Of a DNA stretch of 64,000 bases, positions 1 through 8,234 are shown piece by piece. The stretch comes from JABGQS01 sp963666505 (GTDB lineage: Bacteria; Bacillota; Clostridia; Christensenellales; SZUA-584). The stretch is from NCBI GenBank assembly GCA_963666505.2, contig CAXXXL010000003.1, forward strand, positions 248,001-312,000. The letters run 5' to 3'. The notes beneath the pieces were generated by a model, which had not been told where the DNA came from, made no database searches, and worked only from the letters and a program-made list of their open reading frames with translations. Positions within the stretch are counted from its first letter, which is position 1, and each line of letters starts with the position of its first letter. A program made the translations under genes and the position numbers.

Positions 1-968
1 TCGTTGGCACGGCAGAGCGAATACGTCTTCCCGCCGGCTTCATGCCAGCCTGCAAAAGCAGGGCAGTCTTCACGCACGGTCTCCTGCGATGTGTCCTTAT
101 TTGGAAGGTTGGGGAGTTCTATTTCATCAATATCTATCGGGTGTGTTTCATATGCACGTATCATAGCAGCGCCTTTGTTCATTGCATCTACGGCTAGACT
201 AGGGCAAGTTCTGTCCGGCGGACGTACTATGAAACAGTACGGATCGTCGTTGACTATAGTCGCCATGAAACGGCGGAACTCACGAGCACGCATTATGCCG
301 GATTTGCTCTTTCCGACCCTGCCTTCTTTCAGCACGCCTGCTGCTTTCACGACCTCCTGCATAACTCCGAGGAACTCGTACTGTATGCGCCGCCCGTCTG
401 TGCAGTATGACAGATGCCGCTCCGCTTCGTGATAGTGCCCGAGGTATGGCAGCTCGAGAACGTCTTCGAGGTAGTGCCAGAACGTAACGGTGTTAACCAT
501 AACACCGAGAGTGACTATACAGCCGCCGAGCTTCACCACCTTCTCGAAAGCAGTGCCTTCGCCGCAGAGCGTTTGGCATTTGTATGTATCTTTGCAGATA
601 TCATAAGCGTGTTTGCCGTATGCGACCCATGAATGAGTGGGGTGGCAGCCACGTATGCGCCCTTCCCTCTTTAAAACGGCGTTTGGTATTGCGCCTTCGT
701 TGCTTCTGCTCTGGCTGGGGCAGGTTTCGCCCACGCAGTCCATATTACAGTCTTCCATGGCTAGGCGATCGTGCCACGCTCCACATGTGAAAGCGGGGGT
801 GACGAGCGTTCCGTCTTGCCCCATTGCCTGCATAATAGCATCAACAACAGCATCTGCGCCGCCTTCGACAAACCCGAGAGCAGACAGCGAACTGTGCAGC
901 ATCACGCAGTCGCCTTTTTTTACGCCTAAAGCGATAAGGTCTTTTGCAAGACTGTTTTTATCAATCAT
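1..968 (-). CDS. AAC(3)-family N-acetyltransferase-like protein, 3' end outside window
   Basis: Reading the minus strand from the ATG at 966-968 gives 322 uninterrupted codons to the window edge. The N-terminus (IDKNSLAKDLIALGVKKGDC, then MLHSSLSALGFVEGG) and the later segments GTLVTPAFTCG, HPTHSWVAYG and CIVTLGV match the aminoglycoside 3-N-acetyltransferase (AAC(3)/YokD) fold, which moves acetyl from acetyl-CoA to an amine. Family members usually end near 260-280 residues. This protein continues past 322 with an added cysteine-containing segment (CPAFAGWHE, then YSLCRAN). It is divergent from the serpin genes. The substrate is unknown, and many chromosomal homologues do not confer drug resistance. 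No strong ribosome binding site is seen. Confidence 0.8.
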   Translation of the reverse strand, partial: MIDKNSLAKDLIALGVKKGDCVMLHSSLSALGFVEGGADAVVDAIMQAMGQDGTLVTPAFTCGAWHDRLAMEDCNMDCVGETCPSQSRSNEGAIPNAVLKREGRIRGCHPTHSWVAYGKHAYDICKDTYKCQTLCGEGTAFEKVVKLGGCIVTLGVMVNTVTFWHYLEDVLELPYLGHYHEAERHLSYCTDGRRIQYEFLGVMQEVVKAAGVLKEGRVGKSKSGIMRAREFRRFMATIVNDDPYCFIVRPPDRTCPSLAVDAMNKGAAMIRAYETHPIDIDEIELPNLPNKDTSQETVREDCPAFAGWHEAGGKTYSLCRAN

Positions 969-1128
969 AATATATCGTCCGTTTCATGTTGATGATAAGT
1001 GTATGGTATCATTTCCGCCAGAGTGTTTCAAGAATACATATATGCAAACGTAAATAAAAGTTTTTGATTTAATGGAACAATAGCCACGTATGATTCGTCT
1101 AATATTTGACAAATAAAGGAGGACATAT

Positions 1129-2391
1129 ATGAAAAAGTCGATTTTTTTGGTGCTGGCTCTCTTTATGCTGCTTGGAGCAGCAGCGGGATGCGGCGGTCCG
1201 GCCGCCAATCTTGCGGGCATAGATTATCCGCAGAGTGCAGCATTTGATGATTATGAAACAAGAAGGACGATCGAGAAGGAAAACAAAGTTGATGATTCAA
1301 TAGTAAACAGCGTGAACCAATTTTCGTTCGAGAGCGCGGCTGAAGTGCTGGGCAGCGAAGAAGGAAATGCGTGCTATTGCCCGATAAGCTTGTATATGGC
1401 GCTGGCGCTTGCTTCGACCGGTGCAGAGGGCGAAACGAAGATGGAGCTGACGACGCTGCTAGGAGAAGAAGATACTGAATATCTCTCCCAGCAGATGGGC
1501 AGGCTGTATAGGCGGCTTTATGTAAACAACGACGTTTCAAAACTGTATATGACAAACTCGCTGTGGATGAACGAAGGCTTAAAGTTCAAGCAGGAGTTTG
1601 TTAAAAACGCAAAGGAAAACTTCTATGCTGCTGCAAATAATCTTGATTTCTCGGATGAAGGCGCAGGAAAAACGATCAGCAGATGGATAAGCGACAACAC
1701 AGAAGGGCTGCTGGAACCGGAGATAAAAGTGGACCCGGTGTATCTTATGTATATCGTCAACACAATATATTTGAATGATGAGTGGAGCAGCAACTTTAAC
1801 GAGGATGCTACCAAAGAGGATGTGTTCCATATGGCAGACGGCAGCACTGTTGATGCTCAGTTCATGAACAGAACATTTGACACTGGAGTCGTCAAGACAG
1901 AGGGATACACTGCGGTGAGCCTTAATATGAAAGAGACCGGAAGAATGATATTTGTGCTTCCGGACGAGGGAGTTGATGCAGTTTCGCTTCTTGGTTCATC
2001 GGATATGCTTGAATTCGTGACGGACACAGATAACTCTGACTATGGCAGAGTGGAGTTGTCGCTGCCAAAGTTTGGTTTCGATTCGGATTTCAACTTAAAG
2101 AAAAGCCTTAAGAGCCTTGGGATGGTGACGGCGTTTGACGATCAAAGCGCTGATTTCTCCGGCATATCGGACGTTCCTTCGTTCATCGGCGGAGTAAGGC
2201 AGGGCAGCAGGATAGAGATCGACGAGAACGGTGTGGAGGCAGCTGCATATACAATAATAGACTTCGCAGCGTCTGCGGATATGCCAGACGAACCTATAGT
2301 TCTTAATTTTGACCGCCCGTTCTTATTCATAGTGCAGTCGGACGCAGGGCTGCCGCTGTTTATTGGAACTGTACAAAACCCGGCGGAATAG
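1129..2391 (+). CDS. Lipoprotein serpin 1
   Basis: A 420-residue serine protease inhibitor homologue. Residues 1-21 form a lipoprotein signal ending in a lipobox (LLGAAAGC), so it should be anchored outside the membrane. Serpin landmarks are present: SPISLYMALAL-like helix B (here CPISLYMALAL), the LYMTNSLWMN strand, VNTIYLNDEW and the C-terminal FDRPFLFIV. The hinge DENGVEAAAYT has Gly at P15, Glu at P13 and Ala at P12-P10, as expected of an inhibitory serpin; P14 is Val rather than Thr/Ser. The following loop is small and acidic (IIDFAASADMPDEP), so the P1 residue cannot be fixed. AAAGGAGG lies 7 bases before the ATG. First of three tandem paralogues. Confidence 0.93.
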   Translation: MKKSIFLVLALFMLLGAAAGCGGPAANLAGIDYPQSAAFDDYETRRTIEKENKVDDSIVNSVNQFSFESAAEVLGSEEGNACYCPISLYMALALASTGAEGETKMELTTLLGEEDTEYLSQQMGRLYRRLYVNNDVSKLYMTNSLWMNEGLKFKQEFVKNAKENFYAAANNLDFSDEGAGKTISRWISDNTEGLLEPEIKVDPVYLMYIVNTIYLNDEWSSNFNEDATKEDVFHMADGSTVDAQFMNRTFDTGVVKTEGYTAVSLNMKETGRMIFVLPDEGVDAVSLLGSSDMLEFVTDTDNSDYGRVELSLPKFGFDSDFNLKKSLKSLGMVTAFDDQSADFSGISDVPSFIGGVRQGSRIEIDENGVEAAAYTIIDFAASADMPDEPIVLNFDRPFLFIVQSDAGLPLFIGTVQNPAE

Positions 2392-2417
2392 CTATAGCAT
2401 GTAAAACGGAGGAAAAA

Positions 2418-3749
2418 ATGAAAAAAAAATTATTTATAATAATAGCGGCAATAATGCTGCTTGGAATATTTGCAGGTTGCAATACACAAAAGCCAATGGA
2501 GGTTATTGATAAGGAGCCGGAAAGCAACGAGCCGCAGGAAAGCACGACCGGGCCTGTTGACACAACCGGCCTTAAAAGCATTGAGTATCCGCAAAGTATA
2601 GGCGCAGACGACTATGAAGCCCAGCAAAAAGTGAAAGAAGACAACCAGCTCGGCGAGGGCGTGGCGGACATGATAACAGAGTTTTCGTCGAAGAGCACAG
2701 CGGCTATAATCGGCGGTACTCAAAAAAACGCATGCTACAGCCCTGTAAGTTTATACATGGCGCTGGCGCTGTTGACGACGGGAGCGAGCGGAGAAACAAA
2801 GCAGGAGCTGACAGCGCTTCTGGGTGAAGAAGACACAGAGTTTCTTTCGGAACAGATGGGCAGGTTATTCAGACTGCTCTACATAAACAACGAGTATTCG
2901 ACGCTGTATATGACCAATTCGCTCTGGATAAACCAGAACTATGCGGTGAAGCAGGATTTTATCGATAACGCCATGGAGAATTACTATGCGGCGGCAAACA
3001 ACCTTGACTTTGCCGACGAGAGCGCAGGCGAGATAATAAGCAGGTGGATAAGCGAGAATACTGCGGGGCTGTTGGAGCCGGAGGTGGAAACTGATCCTCT
3101 TGACCTGCTGTTCATCATAAACACAGTCTATTTGAAGGACCAGTGGCTGCAGAGCTTTGACGAAAGCCAGACACAGGCAGGCGACTTCATACTTGGGGAC
3201 GGGGGCACAGTATCGGCGGATTTCATGCACAATCGGCTGGACGGAAACGTCTATGAAGGCGATGGATTCACGGCTATGGACTTTCCATTGCGTAGCGCAG
3301 GCAAAATGGTATTCGTTCTGCCCGACGAGGGTGTGGACGCTGCTTCGCTTCTGAGCGATCCTGAATCGGCTTTCGAGGCTGCAAAAGGGGCAGATAGAGA
3401 ATATGTAAGCATAAACTTGAGCCTTCCCAAATTCAGCTTCGAGAATGAGATAGATCTGGTAGAAAGCCTGAAAACGCTGGGGATGGTAAAAGCCTTTAAT
3501 GAAGGTGAAGCGGACTTGTCCGGCATCAGCGACCTGCCGTCCTTTGTAAGCTCTGCTCGGCAGGGTACAGTCATAACAGTGGACGAAAATGGGCTTGAAG
3601 CTGCAGCATTTACCGAAATCGTAGCAACGCTTGAGAGCGCTCCGGCAAAAACCGTCGATATGGTGTTTGACAGGCCGTTCCTGTTCATAGTTCAGTCGAA
3701 TGCGGGAGTGCCGCTGTTCGTTGGTATTGTTCAGAACCCTGCGGAATAG
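2418..3749 (+). CDS. Lipoprotein serpin 2
   Basis: A 443-residue lipoprotein serpin (lipobox LLGIFAGC) starting 26 bases after serpin 1 with its own GGAGG site, so probably co-transcribed. A linker of about 35 residues rich in Glu, Pro and Thr separates the lipid anchor from the serpin fold. Landmarks are SPVSLYMALALL, LYMTNSLWIN, INTVYLKDQW and FDRPFLFIV. The hinge DENGLEAAAFT is of inhibitory type, but the reactive loop (EIVATLESAPAKTVDM) differs completely from those of serpins 1 and 3, which resemble each other. This suggests a different target protease. Confidence 0.93.
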   Translation: MKKKLFIIIAAIMLLGIFAGCNTQKPMEVIDKEPESNEPQESTTGPVDTTGLKSIEYPQSIGADDYEAQQKVKEDNQLGEGVADMITEFSSKSTAAIIGGTQKNACYSPVSLYMALALLTTGASGETKQELTALLGEEDTEFLSEQMGRLFRLLYINNEYSTLYMTNSLWINQNYAVKQDFIDNAMENYYAAANNLDFADESAGEIISRWISENTAGLLEPEVETDPLDLLFIINTVYLKDQWLQSFDESQTQAGDFILGDGGTVSADFMHNRLDGNVYEGDGFTAMDFPLRSAGKMVFVLPDEGVDAASLLSDPESAFEAAKGADREYVSINLSLPKFSFENEIDLVESLKTLGMVKAFNEGEADLSGISDLPSFVSSARQGTVITVDENGLEAAAFTEIVATLESAPAKTVDMVFDRPFLFIVQSNAGVPLFVGIVQNPAE

Positions 3750-3775
3750 TTATAGCACGTAAAACGGAGGAAACG

Positions 3776-5122
3776 ATGAGAAAAATATTATTTATAATAA
3801 TAGCGGCAATAATGCTGCTGGGCTTGTTTTCGGGCTGCACTGGAACTCCCCCGATAAATGTTATAGACAAAGGGCAGGACGGGGATGAGCAGGATAGAAC
3901 CACAGATGAGACTGGTGAGCCTGTGGATACATCTGCACTTAGAAGCATTGAGTATCCCGAAGCGATAGCGTTTGACGATTATGAGAAAAAGCGTCAGGTA
4001 AGGGGAGGAAATGCGGTTGACGAAAATATATTGCAGAGTATCAATGACTTTTCGTTCAACAGTTCTGCGAAAGTGCTTGCGGATGCAGATGGTAATGCGT
4101 GTTATTCCCCAATTAGCCTGTATATGGCACTGGCACTGCTGACTTCGGGTACAGACGGTGAGGTTCAAGACGAGCTCACTGCGCTGCTTGGGGAAGAAGA
4201 CACAGCATATCTTTCCGAGCAGATGGGAAAACTCTTCCGCCGGATGTACACAAATAACGAGATATCCAAGCTGTATATGACAAACTCGCTGTGGATAAAC
4301 GAAGAGTATCCTGTAAAAAAAGAATACACAGACAACGCTATGGAAAACTTTTATGCGGCTGTGAACAACATTGATTTTTCTGACCCGGGAGCAGGAGGCA
4401 TGATAAGCCAGTGGATAAGCGACAACACTGAAGGATTACTTAAACCGCAGATGAATGTTAATCCCGAATACCTTATGTATATAGTAAACACGATATATCT
4501 AAACGACGAGTGGAGCGACAACTTTGAAGAAGCGGCAACACGCGAAGATATATTTAATCTTAGCAGCGGACAGAGCGTGAATACACAGTTTATGAACAAG
4601 CAGTTCGGTACAAGTATAAATCAGGCAGATGGGTACACAGCAGCAAGCTTGTATATGAAAAACACAGGCAGGATGGTGCTGGTGCTGCCGGACGAAGGAG
4701 TGGACGTAAACTCGTTTCTTGCTTCGCCGGAGCTTCTTGCAGAAATGATTGATACAGAGAAGGAACGGTATGCAATGGTAGAAATGTCTCTGCCGAAGTT
4801 CGATTTTGACTCTAAATTCGACCTTGAAAAAAGCCTTAAGAGCTTAGGTATAGAGAAAGCTTTTGACGCCGACAGCGGAGGTTTTTCCGGGATATCCGAC
4901 TATGCAACATTTATAAGTGAGGTAAAACAGGGGAGCAAAATAGCGATAGATGAAAACGGTGTTGAAGCTGCGGCTTATACCTATATCGCAGTTGATACGG
5001 CGGCGGCAGACATGCCTGACGAACCTATTGTGCTTAAATTTGACCGTCCGTTTATATTCATAGTGCAGTCGGACGCAGGAGTACCGTTGTTCATTGGAAC
5101 TGTGCAAAACCCGGTTGAATAG
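3776..5122 (+). CDS. Lipoprotein serpin 3
   Basis: A 448-residue lipoprotein serpin (lipobox LLGLFSGC), 26 bases after serpin 2. The spacer and the first 40 coding bases closely match those before serpin 2, a sign of recent duplication. Landmarks are SPISLYMALALL, LYMTNSLWIN, VNTIYLNDEW and FDRPFIFIV. The hinge DENGVEAAAYT fits an inhibitor. The loop (YIAVDTAAADMPDEP) is rich in small residues, which would suit elastase-like proteases, but this is inference. A terminator follows at 5166. Confidence 0.93.
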   Translation: MRKILFIIIAAIMLLGLFSGCTGTPPINVIDKGQDGDEQDRTTDETGEPVDTSALRSIEYPEAIAFDDYEKKRQVRGGNAVDENILQSINDFSFNSSAKVLADADGNACYSPISLYMALALLTSGTDGEVQDELTALLGEEDTAYLSEQMGKLFRRMYTNNEISKLYMTNSLWINEEYPVKKEYTDNAMENFYAAVNNIDFSDPGAGGMISQWISDNTEGLLKPQMNVNPEYLMYIVNTIYLNDEWSDNFEEAATREDIFNLSSGQSVNTQFMNKQFGTSINQADGYTAASLYMKNTGRMVLVLPDEGVDVNSFLASPELLAEMIDTEKERYAMVEMSLPKFDFDSKFDLEKSLKSLGIEKAFDADSGGFSGISDYATFISEVKQGSKIAIDENGVEAAAYTYIAVDTAAADMPDEPIVLKFDRPFIFIVQSDAGVPLFIGTVQNPVE

Positions 5123-5165
5123 ATTGAAATAAGGGAATATGAATAACCAATAAAGATAACCACAA

Positions 5166-5195
5166 AGATCTGCTAATCAGAGCAGGTCTTTTTTT
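5166..5195 (+). terminator. Terminator of the serpin operon
   Basis: AGATCTGCT pairs with AGCAGGTCT (one G-T wobble) across a six-base loop, followed by seven T residues. It closes the three-gene serpin transcript. Confidence 0.85.
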
Positions 5196-5358
5196 ACGCA
5201 AAACGGGGACAGTTGGTTTAATATTATCTATTTAAAACGCAGTATATTGACTATGGGTGGATTGGTATATCAATAAAAGAGCGATGCCGGACAAATAAAT
5301 GTCATCAAACATATAGCGGTTAAAGATCACATTATTAAAAATAGTGGTACGAGAAGAT

Positions 5359-5387
5359 AAGACCTGTCTGATAAGCGGGTCTTTTTT
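5359..5387 (+). terminator. Second terminator in the serpin-isomerase gap
   Basis: AAGACCTG pairs with CGGGTCTT and is followed by a T run. I see no coding sequence between this hairpin and the terminator at 5166. The 5196-5358 stretch may be a short transcript or leftover leader; nothing else is recognisable there. Confidence 0.7.
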
Positions 5388-5460
5388 ATGTTTTAGTATA
5401 GATGAAATGAATAAATGCACGGCTGAATAAAACTGGTGATGAAAACTGGCAGGACCTTTG

Positions 5461-5489
5461 TTGACAATGCTTAACCGCTTAAGTATAAT
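5461..5489 (+). promoter_or_regulatory. Consensus promoter with LacI-type operator in the spacer
   Basis: TTGACA (5461-5466), a 17-base spacer and TATAAT (5484-5489) form a perfect promoter. The spacer holds CTTAACCGCTTAAG (5470-5483), a near-perfect palindrome centred on CG as in LacI-family operators. A regulator bound there would block RNA polymerase. The likely binder is the LacI-type protein encoded at 6369-7388. Confidence 0.8.
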
Positions 5490-5542
5490 TTAATCAGATG
5501 GTGTTTTATGCACCGCCTATTAAATTTACAGGAGGAAAAATT

Positions 5543-6391
5543 ATGGGTATTCGTTTAGGTATGCATGCGGACAACTGGCGTGGTCAGTCGGGGAATTTTA
5601 AAGATGCAGTCAAGTCCGCAGTGAAGTATGATTTGAAATATCTTGAGGCAGGTACGGTATTCGGTTATTATTTCATTTCATCATTAGGGTATGACCCAAG
5701 CCTTTCTATTCTTGATAATCCTTATCCCATCAAACGCCTGCTGGATGAGAATGGACTCAAGCTCTCTATGCTTGATGCAAGCTATCCGATTTTCGGGCCG
5801 GAGGGTGCGTATTACGGCATACCGTACTACACTCAGGTTATCCGCTATGCTAAGGAACTGGGTGCGCCGAAAGTTGACAGTGTTGACTCTGGACAGGCAC
5901 CGGATATGCCAAGGGATGAGATGCTAAAGATTACTATCGGTACATATTCGGAAATTCTAAAATGGGCTCATGACTATGATATTGTTATCTGTATTGAGCC
6001 TCATGGACCGTACACCGGTGACGGCGAGTTTATGCTAAAGCTGCTCTCACACTTCGAGGACGAGCATCTGCGTGTTAACTTTGACACCGGCAATGTCTTT
6101 ATTCAGGGGCACGATCCGCTCGAATACTACAAAGAACTTGAAAAATATATCGTGGCCTCGCATATCAAGGACGTTGATCCAGGACTGGCTGCGGCGCTGC
6201 GGGGAGAGGAAACCGGCATAGCTATGTCTGCCGTACCGATTGGCGGCGGAGTGAATGCGGAAAATATCCGTAAGGTTCTCAACTATATGAAAGAGCGCAA
6301 TTTCGATGGAGATGTGTCTATAGAATGTGACGGCACTGATGAGAATATCGCAAAGAGCGTAGAATGGATCAGGGGCGTTTTGGCTGAATAG
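5543..6391 (+). CDS. Sugar phosphate isomerase/epimerase (xylose isomerase-like TIM barrel)
   Basis: 282 residues from the ATG at 5543, chosen because GGAGG lies 7 bases upstream; an in-frame ATG at 5498 has no such site. The sequence fits the AP-endonuclease-2/xylose isomerase-like barrel that includes inosose dehydratases and ketose 3-epimerases. Metal-binding candidates are Glu in CIEPHG, Asp in NFDTGN, His in ASHIKD and Glu in SIECDG. A promoter with a LacI-type operator precedes it. The 3' end overlaps the convergent regulator gene by 23 bases. The substrate is not determinable; a catabolic role for a sugar or inositol is inferred from the regulator. Confidence 0.85.
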   Translation: MGIRLGMHADNWRGQSGNFKDAVKSAVKYDLKYLEAGTVFGYYFISSLGYDPSLSILDNPYPIKRLLDENGLKLSMLDASYPIFGPEGAYYGIPYYTQVIRYAKELGAPKVDSVDSGQAPDMPRDEMLKITIGTYSEILKWAHDYDIVICIEPHGPYTGDGEFMLKLLSHFEDEHLRVNFDTGNVFIQGHDPLEYYKELEKYIVASHIKDVDPGLAAALRGEETGIAMSAVPIGGGVNAENIRKVLNYMKERNFDGDVSIECDGTDENIAKSVEWIRGVLAE

Positions 6392-7388
6392 AGCGAACGG
6401 AACTGCGAATGGTTATATCTCGGGACGGCAGCACGACAGAATCGGGGCTGCCGTCTTTCATTTTCTGAGAAATAAGCGACAGTGCAGCTTTAGCAATTTC
6501 TGCAGGAGAGATAGGTATTGTCGTTAGCGGCGGGTTGAGATACTTTGCTTCGGGAACATCATCTATCGCAGCAAAAGAGATGTCTTTTGGAACGTTGAGC
6601 CCGTGTGCCACGCATGTGCTCATAGCGCTGATTGCAAAGTTATCCTGAACGCAAAAAACTGCAGTGGGCGCTCCGGCTTTTAGTATGTTTTCCATTGCTT
6701 TTGCGGCACCTTCTTCGCTGTCCGCTTCGCCACGGATAAGTGCCGGGTCGGGTTTGATGTTGGCGTCACTTAGTGCACGCAGGAAACCGATCTTTGTCTT
6801 TTCAAAAAACAGAGGCATACACTGCATGCCTATCATGGCAATATCGCGATGTCCGTTCTTTATAAGAAATGAGGCAGCTTTGTATGAGAGCTTTTCGAAA
6901 TCCAGTATCACGGATGTTTCATCCGTTTCATTAAGCCCGGGATTGATTACAATGAAAGGGATTTTGGACTTCTCGAGCCGTTCACGGATTTGCGGCATTA
7001 CGCCCTGGAAAGCTATTACGCCGTCGGTACTGTGGCTGCGGATTACCTCCAGCAGGCTTTCGTCGCTATCTGTGTCATCCGACTGAAACAGAGGAACCAC
7101 ATTAAAAAGCCCCTTTTCCTGTTCGACCATCTGAGCTATTACGCCAAAGTAAAAAGCCTTGCATGCGGGTGCAGCCTCGCGGCGTATCACAGCATGGATG
7201 CAGTAATTTTTACCGAGAGAAAGACTCTTGGAACGCAGGCTGGGGCGGTAGTCGTGCTTTTCCATTACCTGTTCTATTTTATTGCGGGTCTGCGTGCCGA
7301 CGCCTTTTTTGCCGTTGATGACATAGCTTACTGCGGCTGTGGAAACGCCCGCCTCACGTGCGATATCTTTGATGGTAATCTTATTCAT
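6369..7388 (-). CDS. LacI-family transcriptional regulator
   Basis: 339 residues. The N-terminal helix-turn-helix ITIKDIAREAGVSTAAVSYV and the hinge segment that follows are typical of the LacI/GalR family. The rest is a periplasmic-binding-protein-like effector domain (FQGVMPQIRERL, then ISFAAIDDVPEAKYLNPPLT). It is convergent with the isomerase gene and overlaps its last 23 bases. It probably represses that gene through the palindrome at 5470-5483. Related CTTAA half-sites in its own promoter suggest autoregulation. Confidence 0.93.
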   Translation of the reverse strand: MNKITIKDIAREAGVSTAAVSYVINGKKGVGTQTRNKIEQVMEKHDYRPSLRSKSLSLGKNYCIHAVIRREAAPACKAFYFGVIAQMVEQEKGLFNVVPLFQSDDTDSDESLLEVIRSHSTDGVIAFQGVMPQIRERLEKSKIPFIVINPGLNETDETSVILDFEKLSYKAASFLIKNGHRDIAMIGMQCMPLFFEKTKIGFLRALSDANIKPDPALIRGEADSEEGAAKAMENILKAGAPTAVFCVQDNFAISAMSTCVAHGLNVPKDISFAAIDDVPEAKYLNPPLTTIPISPAEIAKAALSLISQKMKDGSPDSVVLPSRDITIRSSVRSIQPKRP

Positions 7389-7394
7389 GCTGCT

Positions 7395-7423
7395 ATTATA
7401 CGCTTTTTATTTAAGTTTGTTAA
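7395..7423 (-). promoter_or_regulatory. Promoter of the LacI-family regulator gene
   Basis: On the minus strand TTAACA (7418-7423), a 17-base spacer and TATAAT (7395-7400) end only a few bases before the ATG at 7388. The region reads CTTAACAAACTTAA (7411-7424), sharing CTTAA half-sites with the palindrome before the isomerase gene. The very short leader leaves no room for a Shine-Dalgarno sequence. Confidence 0.65.
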
Positions 7424-7501
7424 GTAAAATTAAGTATTGAAGGCTGATTATCATATTCATACTGATAAAACATAAGATGCATTTTTTAATACGTATTTTG
7501 C

Positions 7502-7530
7502 TTGTCTGGCTTGCTGTATGCGTTTATAAT
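7502..7530 (+). promoter_or_regulatory. Promoter of the DUF975 gene
   Basis: TTGTCT (7502-7507), a 17-base spacer and TATAAT (7525-7530) lie 40 bases before the ATG of the next gene. Confidence 0.65.
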
Positions 7531-7570
7531 TGAATAGGATTAATGTAATATATTATTGGAGGTTAGTAAA

Positions 7571-8185
7571 ATGAAATTAAGAGCTCAGATTAAAGAGCAG
7601 GCAAAGAAAAATTTCTCTGCTCAATATTGGATGTGCGTTGGCGCATTTGTACTTTATACCCTGATAGTGGGAGCAGCATCGCAGATGACGGCAGGAATAG
7701 GTGCCTTCTTTCTGGCACCGCCTATGATAGTCGGGTTCTATTCGTTCTCGCTTAAGGTATACAGAGGACAGGAGGCGGACATCGGAGGCATGTTCTCAGA
7801 CGGGTTTTCCGACTATTGGAGAAACGTCGGCGGAGTGCTTTGGATGCAGCTTTGGATATTTATCTGGTCGCTGCTGTTTATAATACCGGGTATAATAAAA
7901 GCTTTTGCATATTTTATGGCACCGTATATTCTGGCAGATTCCAGGAACGTTTCGGCGACTCAGGCATTGAAGCTGTCTATGAAGATGACGAAGGGCTACA
8001 AGGGCAAGATATTCGTCATGCTGCTCAGCTTCATAGGCTGGTTGATACTGACGGGTCTTACGTTTGGTATTCTTTCAATTTTCTGGACAGGGCCGTATAT
8101 TGAAACGAGCTTTGCCGGAATGTATGACGAGCTTAAGAAGAACGCACTTGAGAACGGCGTTGTGACAGAGCAGGAACTGGTATAA
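7571..8185 (+). CDS. DUF975 family integral membrane protein
   Basis: 204 residues from the ATG at 7571, preceded by TTGGAGG with 8-base spacing. About five hydrophobic segments are seen. The phrases MKLRAQIKEQAKKNFSAQYW, FFLAPPMIVGFYSFSLKVYRG, DIGGMFSDGFSDYWRNVGGV and LSMKMTKGYKGKIFVM are characteristic of DUF975. No biochemical function is established for the family. It has its own promoter and terminator, so it forms a single-gene transcript. Confidence 0.88.
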   Translation: MKLRAQIKEQAKKNFSAQYWMCVGAFVLYTLIVGAASQMTAGIGAFFLAPPMIVGFYSFSLKVYRGQEADIGGMFSDGFSDYWRNVGGVLWMQLWIFIWSLLFIIPGIIKAFAYFMAPYILADSRNVSATQALKLSMKMTKGYKGKIFVMLLSFIGWLILTGLTFGILSIFWTGPYIETSFAGMYDELKKNALENGVVTEQELV

Positions 8186-8195
8186 AGTAAAAAGA

Positions 8196-8227
8196 AGAGA
8201 CCCGCCGATGAAAACGGGTCTCTTTTT
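8196..8227 (+). terminator. Terminator between convergent genes
   Basis: AGAGACCCG and CGGGTCTCT form a perfect 9-bp stem followed by five T residues. The preceding A-rich stretch means it may also stop the convergent gene at 8235. Confidence 0.88.
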
Positions 8228-8234
8228 ATATATT

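Noticed and set aside
4..1053. Plus-strand frames at the left edge
   Set aside because: They are shadows of the minus-strand AAC(3)-like gene, whose 322-codon frame has clear family motifs.
5330..5390. Remnant of a T-box leader (GTGGTAC before a terminator)
   Set aside because: Only the short GTGGTAC string matches; there is no specifier stem, AG-bulge or downstream synthetase gene.
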